From NCBI GenBank assembly GCA_036388295.1, contig DASVSC010000104.1, forward strand, positions 1 to 36,102: a stretch of 36,102 nucleotides of DNA. The letters are read 5' to 3'. Source of the stretch: RYN-431 sp036388295. GTDB lineage: Bacteria > Planctomycetota > Phycisphaerae > Tepidisphaerales > Tepidisphaeraceae. A program made the position numbers and the translations under genes. Numbering within the stretch: the first letter of the stretch is position 1; the number at the start of each line of letters is the position of its first letter. Under the pieces are notes generated by a model. The model saw only the letters and a program-made list of their open reading frames with translations. It was not told the origin of the DNA and did no database searches. Shown piece by piece: positions 30,788 through 36,102 of the stretch.

Positions 30788-32320
30788 TCACGCCCTACGG
30801 CGGCGTAGCAGGCCGAGGCCCGCGATGGCCAGCAGCGACAGCGCCGCCGGCTCGGGCACGACGCTGGTGAACACGCCGCTGGAGCCGTCGGTGAAGCTCA
30901 GCCGGTAGACGAGCAGGCCGCTGTCGTTAAAGCTCATCCCACGGCCGTCCTGGCCGCCCGATTCGGTAAGGAACTGAATGCTATCCTCCCCACTAAAAGT
31001 GCCTACGGTGCGCAGGGCTATACCGAGGCCAGGGTCGACGTCGATTACGTCGCCTTCGCGGATGATCTTCGTCAAGGCGCCGGGCAACCCGGCGAACAGG
31101 GCGAGGTCATTGGCAGAGGTGATGCCAGAACCGGACAGTGTGGCAGTGAACGCCACCTGCCCGGCCCCATTGAGTGTGGGGTTATCGAAATCGAAGCTAC
31201 TAAAGCTTCCGCCGCCCGGGGCAGCGGTGCCGCCTAGGGCAACGGCCACAACCGAGCTTGGTCGACCGACAAAAAGACCTTCGTTAGACGTACCACCACT
31301 TATCAAGAAGGCGTAAAATGCCACTTGGCCGGCCCCATTCACCAAAAAGCCTTCTTCCCCATTGAAGCCTTCATAATTTCCGCCAGCCGGGGCGGGAGCG
31401 CCGTTGAGCGCCACGGCCGTAATCGCGCCCGGCGTGCCGGTAAAAAAACCCTGATTGGACGTGCCGCCCGTAAGATCAGCAGTGAACGCCACCTGTCCAG
31501 CCTCATTTAGCCCGGGGTTAGTAAAGCCCAGACCTCTGTAGTTCCCCCCGGCGGGGGCGGCGGTACCGGATCGCGCCGCGACAGCGATTGAACCCGGGGC
31601 GCCCGCAAAGATACCGAAGTTGCCGAAGCCGGTGCCGCCAGTCAGCTGGGAATAGAACCCCACTTGTCCGGTCCCGCTCAGGGCCGGGCTGTTGATACTG
31701 GAAAAAAAATCGTAATTTTCGCCACCTGGTGCAGCGGTACCACGGAGGGCCACAGCTGCAATCAGACCAGGCACGCCGGCGAATATGCCTGTGGCAGACG
31801 TGCCGCCCGTTAAGGAGGCGTTAAATGCCACCTGCCCGCCTCTGTTCAACACAGGGGCACTGAAAAACTGATAGTTACCGCCGGCCGGCGCGGCGGTGTT
31901 GTTGCGAGCCACAACCGCGATCGCGCCCGGCCCTCCGGCAAAAATGCCTACGGTGGACGTACCGCCGGTCCAGCCGGCCTGAAATGCGACCTGCCCGGCC
32001 CCATTCAACACGGGACGGCCAAAACCGCTGTAGGTTCCGCCGCCTGGCACAGCGGTGCCGGTGCGGACCACGGTGACGACCGAACCGGGGGCACCGACGA
32101 AGATACCCTCGTTTGAGGCGCCGTCGGTTCCGGTAAGAGAGGCGCGAAACGCCACCTGCCCAGCCCCATTTAACACCGGAATATCGAAGCCGTTATAGCT
32201 CCCGCCGCCCGGGGCGGCGGTGCCGCTGAGGGCCACGGGCGTCGGCTGGGCTAAGCCCGCCGTGGCGGACAACAGGATCGCGGCCGACGCGGCGGCCGTT
32301 TGGAACGTTGTGGATGGCAT
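30788..32320 (-). CDS. PEP-CTERM surface protein with seven-plus-one repeats (A)
   Basis: A 510-residue secreted protein. A signal peptide (MPSTTFQTAAASAAILLSATAGLAQP) is followed by seven repeats of ~52-60 residues, each with a (V/A)A-x-x-GTAAPGGGxY start, PVLNGAGQVAF, LTGGTS and GIFAGxPGxI, then a divergent eighth beginning IIREGDVIDVDPGLG. The C-terminus VPEPAALSLLAIAGLGLLRRRRA is a PEP-CTERM signal for sorting and cleavage at the outer surface. Seven or eight repeats of this size could close into a beta-propeller, an inference only. It is a tandem paralogue of the gene upstream, sharing leader sequence and repeat count. No enzymatic motif is seen. Confidence 0.85.
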   Translation of the reverse strand: MPSTTFQTAAASAAILLSATAGLAQPTPVALSGTAAPGGGSYNGFDIPVLNGAGQVAFRASLTGTDGASNEGIFVGAPGSVVTVVRTGTAVPGGGTYSGFGRPVLNGAGQVAFQAGWTGGTSTVGIFAGGPGAIAVVARNNTAAPAGGNYQFFSAPVLNRGGQVAFNASLTGGTSATGIFAGVPGLIAAVALRGTAAPGGENYDFFSSINSPALSGTGQVGFYSQLTGGTGFGNFGIFAGAPGSIAVAARSGTAAPAGGNYRGLGFTNPGLNEAGQVAFTADLTGGTSNQGFFTGTPGAITAVALNGAPAPAGGNYEGFNGEEGFLVNGAGQVAFYAFLISGGTSNEGLFVGRPSSVVAVALGGTAAPGGGSFSSFDFDNPTLNGAGQVAFTATLSGSGITSANDLALFAGLPGALTKIIREGDVIDVDPGLGIALRTVGTFSGEDSIQFLTESGGQDGRGMSFNDSGLLVYRLSFTDGSSGVFTSVVPEPAALSLLAIAGLGLLRRRRA

Positions 32321-32348
32321 CAGACTCCCCTTCTCAAAGACCTACAAG

Positions 32349-32370
32349 CGGCGGGCCGTGCCCGCCCTAC
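32349..32370. repeat. Dispersed 22-bp GC palindrome, orphan copy
   Basis: The 22-bp sequence (CGGCGGGCCGTGCCCGCCC + TAC) is identical to 34210-34231, at the end of ligA. Here it lies in the gap between the two PEP-CTERM genes and has no partner arm. Confidence 0.8.
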
Positions 32371-32388
32371 ACATCGTGGCGGCCCGGC

Positions 32389-33882
32389 TTACGCCCGCCG
32401 GCGACGCAACAGGCCGGCGCCGGCGACCGCCAGCAGCGACAGAGCCGTCGGCTCCGGCACGACGCTGGTGAACACGCCACTGGAGCCGTCGGTGAACCGC
32501 AGCGTGTAGACGAGCAGGCCGTTGTCGTTGAAGCTCATCTGGCGGCCGTCCTGGCCGCCCGAGTCGGTGAGCGAGCTGATTCCGCTATCGTCCACCATTC
32601 GAAGGCTAACGCCAAGGCCGGGGTCGACGTCAATCAGGTCGCCTTCACGGACGATCTGCATCACCGCGCCGGGCAGCCCGGCGAACAGGGCGGCGTCGTT
32701 CGCCGCGGTGACGCCGAGGCCGGTCAGCCTTGACCTGAACGCCACCTGTCCAGCCCCGTTGAGCAGGAGGAAAGGGAAATCGCTGTAGTTCCCACCGCCC
32801 GGAGCGGGATCGCCATTGCGGGCCACGGCTGCGAGCGCGCCGGGCGTGCCGGCGAAGATGCCCCGGGTGGAGGTGCTGCCAGTTAGGAAACCTTCGAACG
32901 CCACCTGACAGGCGCCATTCAGCAGCGGTTCATCCAAACCGATGAAGTTCCCGCCGCCCGGGGCGGGGGTGCCAACGCGGGCCACGGCCGTGACCGCGCC
33001 CGGTGTGCCGACGAAGAGGCCTTGGGAAGACGTGCTGTCGACCAAGTTGGCCGAGAACGCCATCTGCCCGGCCCCGTTCAGGCGAGGGCCACCAAAGTTA
33101 AAGGTATCGTAGGTTCCGCCGCCCGGGGCGGGGTTGCCGAGCCGGGCCAAGGCCGTGACCGCGCCCGGTGTGCCGGCGAATAGGCCTTGGAAAGATGTGC
33201 TGTCGGTCAGGGTGGCGAAGAACGCCATTTGGCCGGCCCGGTTCAACACGAGGTTACTCAAGCTTCTGTAGTTCCCGCCGCCCGGGGCGGGGGTGCCAAC
33301 GCGCGCCACTGCCGCGACCGCGCCGGGCGTGCCGACGAACAGGCCACTGGTCAACGTGGTTTCGTCGGTCAGGCCGAAGCTGAACGCCACCTGCCCGGAA
33401 TCGTTGAACACGAAACGGGCGACTTGGACGTCGTAGAAATAAGACCCGCCGCCCGGGGCGGGGTTGCCACTGCGGGCCACGGCCGCGATCGCGTCAGGCG
33501 TGCCGGCGAAGATGCCCTCGGTGGACGTGCCGCCGGTCAGGTCGGCATCGAACGCCAACTGCCCAGCCCCGTTCAGCACAGGAGTGCCGAAGCCGTCGTA
33601 GTTCCCGCCCTCCGGGGCGGGGGTGCCGCGGCGGGCCACGGCCGCGATCGCACCAGGCGTGCCGGCGAAGATGCCCTCGGTGGACGTACCGCCGGTCAAG
33701 TTCGCACGGAATGCTACCTGTCCAGTGCCGTTCAGCACAGGGGCGCCGAAACCGAGGTAGTTGCCGCCGCCCGGCGCGGGGCTGCCGCTGAGGGCCACAG
33801 GCCGCGGCTGGGCCAGGCCCGCCGTGGCTGACAATAAAATCGCGGCCGACGCGGCGGCCGTGCGGAACGTACTGGATTGCAT
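32389..33882 (-). CDS. PEP-CTERM surface protein with seven-plus-one repeats (B)
   Basis: A 497-residue paralogue of the downstream gene. The start is ATG 33882 (MQSSTFRTAAASAAILLSAT) with GGGGAG five bases upstream; a longer frame to 33990 is rejected. After the signal peptide come seven repeats (for example VARRGTPAPEGGNYDGF, then PVLNGAGQLAFDADLTGGTS, TEGIFAGTPDAIAA) and an eighth from IVREGDLIDVDPGLG. The end VPEPTALSLLAVAGAGLLRRRRA is a PEP-CTERM sorting signal. The leader TTTGAGAAGGGGAGTCTG before the start is duplicated in the paralogue, so the tandem duplication included the 5' end. One repeat carries a Cys (LNGACQVAF). Function unknown; an exposed surface role is likely. Confidence 0.85.
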   Translation of the reverse strand: MQSSTFRTAAASAAILLSATAGLAQPRPVALSGSPAPGGGNYLGFGAPVLNGTGQVAFRANLTGGTSTEGIFAGTPGAIAAVARRGTPAPEGGNYDGFGTPVLNGAGQLAFDADLTGGTSTEGIFAGTPDAIAAVARSGNPAPGGGSYFYDVQVARFVFNDSGQVAFSFGLTDETTLTSGLFVGTPGAVAAVARVGTPAPGGGNYRSLSNLVLNRAGQMAFFATLTDSTSFQGLFAGTPGAVTALARLGNPAPGGGTYDTFNFGGPRLNGAGQMAFSANLVDSTSSQGLFVGTPGAVTAVARVGTPAPGGGNFIGLDEPLLNGACQVAFEGFLTGSTSTRGIFAGTPGALAAVARNGDPAPGGGNYSDFPFLLLNGAGQVAFRSRLTGLGVTAANDAALFAGLPGAVMQIVREGDLIDVDPGLGVSLRMVDDSGISSLTDSGGQDGRQMSFNDNGLLVYTLRFTDGSSGVFTSVVPEPTALSLLAVAGAGLLRRRRA

Positions 33883-34227
33883 CAGACTCCCCTTCTCAAA
33901 GACCTGCAAGCGGCGCATTGCGTCGGGACGACGGGCCGCCGACGACGGCCGTTCGAACATCCCCCAAGGCGGTTGCCGCGGACGGCACAAGACGTGGACG
34001 CGCCGCGCCCGGCCACCCTTGTAGTGGGGGGGGGATCAAGGAAAATCTTTTCCGTCGGATGAAATCGCGCGGCGGGTGGCACGGTCTTGTACCCAAGGCC
34101 GTGCGATCACGGGTTGAAGACACGGCCTTGAGTACAAGATCGTGGAACCCGGCTTCGCCGTCTTGTAGGGCGGGCACGGCCCGCCGTTTCCAAAGCGTCA
34201 CGTCGTCCACGGCGGGCCGTGCCCGCC
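33883..34227. other. Gap upstream of the PEP-CTERM pair: G-tract and repeats
   Basis: No gene is seen. A run of nine G (34026-34034) lies 144 bp upstream of the PEP-CTERM start and is followed by GGAAAATCTTTTCC (34040-34053), a small dyad. Two long inverted repeats (34080-34145 and 34165-34231) fill the rest up to the ligA stop. Confidence 0.6.
34080..34145. repeat. Inverted repeat with CACGG(T/C)CTTG arms
   Basis: Arms 34080-34104 and 34121-34145 (25 bp, few mismatches) pair around a 16-base loop. The region lies between the PEP-CTERM gene and ligA. Confidence 0.75.
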
Positions 34228-34231
34228 CTAC
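34165..34231. repeat. Inverted repeat at the ligA end
   Basis: Arms 34165-34187 and 34210-34231 (about 22 bp, perfect over GTAGGGCGGGCACGGCCCGCC). The right arm contains the ligA TAG stop and is identical to the orphan copy at 32349-32370. Confidence 0.85.
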
Positions 34232-36102
34232 GTGCAGCGGTTTAGAAACATCGCCTCGTCGATGACTTCGACGTCTAGCGCACGGGCCTTGTCGAGCTTA
34301 CTGCCCGCGTTTTCGCCGGCGACGACGAAGGCGGTCTTCTTGCTGACGCTGCTCGACGGACGGCCACCGTTGGCGACGACCAAGGCTTCGGCCTCGGCGC
34401 GCCCGAGCGTGGGCAGCGTGCCGGTGACGACGACGGTCAGGCCGGCCAGTTTGCCGCCGCCGGCGGGCTTGGGGGTGGTGTCGGTTAATTGCACGCCCAG
34501 CGCGGCCAGTTCGCGGATCGTCGATCGGCCGGCGTCGCTCTTGAAAAACTCGTGCAACACCTCGGCCGTGCGGGCGTTCGTGCGCAGGGCGTCGTACAGC
34601 GCGTCTTCGCCCGCGGCTTCCAATTCGTCGACGCTGGTGAAGCGTTCGACGAGCATCGCGACGCGGTCTTCGTTCAATCGCCGGCCGAGGCCGGTGAGGG
34701 TTTTGAGCGGTTCGAGGCGCTGCTCCACGTCGGCGGCGGCATCGCCTTTCGTGGCTGTCAGGCCGGCGGCGATTTGGGCGGCGAGGCCGCGCAGGCGTTT
34801 CTCGTCGGCTTCGTCGTCGCTCGCGCCGCTGAGGGCTTCGCGGATTTCGGCGATGCTGGCCGGCTTCAGCAGCCGCTCGGCGTCGCCCGCCCACGCCGCC
34901 AGCTTGCGGCCGTTGGTGTTGCCGAGGAAGCGTGCGCCCAGGCCCGCCAGCACGCTGGCCAGGCCGCGGGTTTTGCTGGCTTCGAGCGACTGCATGATCG
35001 CGTCGGCGTTTTTCTGGCCGACCTTGCGGACGCTGACGACGGTTTCGCCCTCTTTGTTGACGCGCTGGTGTTCGCTTTCCAGGCCGGCGATTTTCTCGGC
35101 CGTCAGGCGGTAGAGGTCGGGAATGCTCTTGAGTTCGCCGGCGTCGATCAGCTGTTCGATGATGCGCTCGCCGAGGCCGTCGATGTTCATCTGCTTTCGG
35201 CCGGCGAAGTGCTTCAGACGTTCCAGCAGCTGCGCGGGGCAGCTCGGGTTTTCGCAGTAAATGTGCGGGCCGTCTTCTTCGCGTTCCACCGGCTGGCCGC
35301 AGGACGGACACTTCTTCGGGGCCTTCACGCGTTTGGCTTTGGCGTCGCGTTTCGCGGCGTCGGCGCTGAGCACCTGCGGGATGATTTCGCCAGCCTTTTC
35401 GATCGTCACGCGGTCGGCGTAGTGCAGGTCGAGCTTTTCGATGTTGACGATGTTGTGCAGCGTCGCCCGCCGCACCGTGGTGCCGGCGACCAGCACCGGT
35501 TCCAGTTCGGCCACCGGCGTCAGCGTGCCGGCCTTGCCGACCTGCCAGGTGACGTCGTTCAGCGTCGTCTCCACCTGGTCGGCCGGGTATTTGTAGGCGA
35601 TGACCCAGCGCGGGCTTTTGCTGGTGTAGCCGAGGGCTTCGCGCTGCCGGCGCGAATCGACTTTCACCACCATGCCGTCGGTGTTGTACGGGAGTGTCTT
35701 GCGCTGGACGTTGAACGCGCGGATCGTTTCGATGGCTTCTTCGATCGTTGCCACTTTGCGCGTGGCCCGGCTGGTGGGCAGGCCGAGGGCGGCGATCTGC
35801 TGCACGGCGTCATAGTAACTGTCCGGCGGCGCGGGCTTCAGTTCGCCGAAGCCGTGGGCGACGAACTTCAGCGGCCGGCTGGCGGTGATGGCGGGGTCTT
35901 TCTGCTTCAGCGTGCCGCTGGTGAAATTGCGCGGGTTGGCGTAGGCGGCGCGGGCGGCGACCGTTTTGCCCTCGGCGGCGGCCTTGCTGACGCGCTCGGC
36001 CTCGGCGGCGAGGAAGCCGGCGTTGACGCGCTCGAAGTCGGCGTTGTCCATGTAGATTTCGCCGCGGACTTCGAGGACATCGGGGACGGCGAGTCGGGGG
36101 GG
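34228..36102 (-). CDS. ligA: NAD-dependent DNA ligase, 5' end outside window
   Basis: The frame is open to the window edge (624 residues visible). It seals nicks in replication and repair using NAD+. Visible in order: the adenylation-domain text EVRGEIYM, NTDGMVVKVDS and RWVIAYKYPA; the OB fold (VGKAGTLTPVAELEPV, RATLHNIVNIEKLDL); the Cys4 zinc finger (CPSCGQP, then CENPSCPAQ); helix-hairpin-helix repeats; and a C-terminal BRCT domain (LAGLTVVVTGTLPTLGRAEA). The catalytic KxDG Lys lies beyond the edge. The helix-hairpin-helix region carries a charged insertion (SGASDDEADEKRLRGLAAQI). The stop codon is supplied by a hairpin repeat. Confidence 0.97.
   Translation of the reverse strand, partial: PPRLAVPDVLEVRGEIYMDNADFERVNAGFLAAEAERVSKAAAEGKTVAARAAYANPRNFTSGTLKQKDPAITASRPLKFVAHGFGELKPAPPDSYYDAVQQIAALGLPTSRATRKVATIEEAIETIRAFNVQRKTLPYNTDGMVVKVDSRRQREALGYTSKSPRWVIAYKYPADQVETTLNDVTWQVGKAGTLTPVAELEPVLVAGTTVRRATLHNIVNIEKLDLHYADRVTIEKAGEIIPQVLSADAAKRDAKAKRVKAPKKCPSCGQPVEREEDGPHIYCENPSCPAQLLERLKHFAGRKQMNIDGLGERIIEQLIDAGELKSIPDLYRLTAEKIAGLESEHQRVNKEGETVVSVRKVGQKNADAIMQSLEASKTRGLASVLAGLGARFLGNTNGRKLAAWAGDAERLLKPASIAEIREALSGASDDEADEKRLRGLAAQIAAGLTATKGDAAADVEQRLEPLKTLTGLGRRLNEDRVAMLVERFTSVDELEAAGEDALYDALRTNARTAEVLHEFFKSDAGRSTIRELAALGVQLTDTTPKPAGGGKLAGLTVVVTGTLPTLGRAEAEALVVANGGRPSSSVSKKTAFVVAGENAGSKLDKARALDVEVIDEAMFLNRCT

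Noticed and set aside
1..36102. CRISPR arrays, tRNA or rRNA genes
   Set aside because: No regularly spaced direct repeats with unique spacers and no tRNA-like cloverleaf or rRNA sequence were recognised. The tandem units at 30041-30080 have no spacers.

Overview
The window looks like part of a Planctomycetota chromosome, probably of the Phycisphaerae type. The basis is a GC-rich backbone, two PEP-CTERM surface proteins ending in VPEP + hydrophobic helix + RRRR, and many long intergenic hairpin repeats of a kind I associate with planctomycete-like genomes. The taxonomic call is inference; no rRNA gene is present. A mobile element invades the left third; the rest is ordinary chromosome.

Positions 1 to about 12,633 are the right-hand part of an integrated phage-like element whose left end lies outside the window. 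A leftward block (8070 to 1) carries small early genes, a winged-helix replication-initiator-like gene, two tail fibres and smaller structural genes, and finally a gene resembling a T4 gp55-type late sigma factor. A rightward block holds an HNH-AP2 homing-type endonuclease, several tiny overlapping ORFs and a 671-residue large serine integrase. The integrase has Thr where the catalytic Ser is expected, and it ends in a zinc-finger plus excisionase-like helix-turn-helix. The element sits inside a comM/yifB (Mg-chelatase-like ATPase) gene, which is cut within the Walker A codons.

Positions 12,634 to 22,669 contain the comM 5' part, a LysE-type exporter, a TolC-type outer-membrane lipoprotein, a small membrane protein, a PD-(D/E)XK nuclease gene overlapping or abutting smpB, recA with a structured leader, promoter and terminator, a TIM-barrel sugar isomerase/epimerase and aldose 1-epimerase (galM).

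Positions 22,791 to 30,702 contain a MobA-like nucleotidyltransferase, then a surface-polysaccharide set: an ALG10-like GT-C membrane protein, a fused double GT2 glycosyltransferase, a WcaF-like acetyltransferase, a GT4 glycosyltransferase, a phosphoglucosamine/phosphomannomutase and RfbC (dTDP-4-dehydrorhamnose 3,5-epimerase). Together these could make and modify sugar precursors and build an exported glycan.

Positions 30,788 to 36,102 contain a tandem pair of PEP-CTERM proteins, each built of seven repeats of about 55 residues plus a divergent eighth, and the 3' part of ligA (NAD-dependent DNA ligase). Most intergenic gaps in the chromosomal part hold a long inverted repeat; two of these supply the stop codon of the gene they follow.
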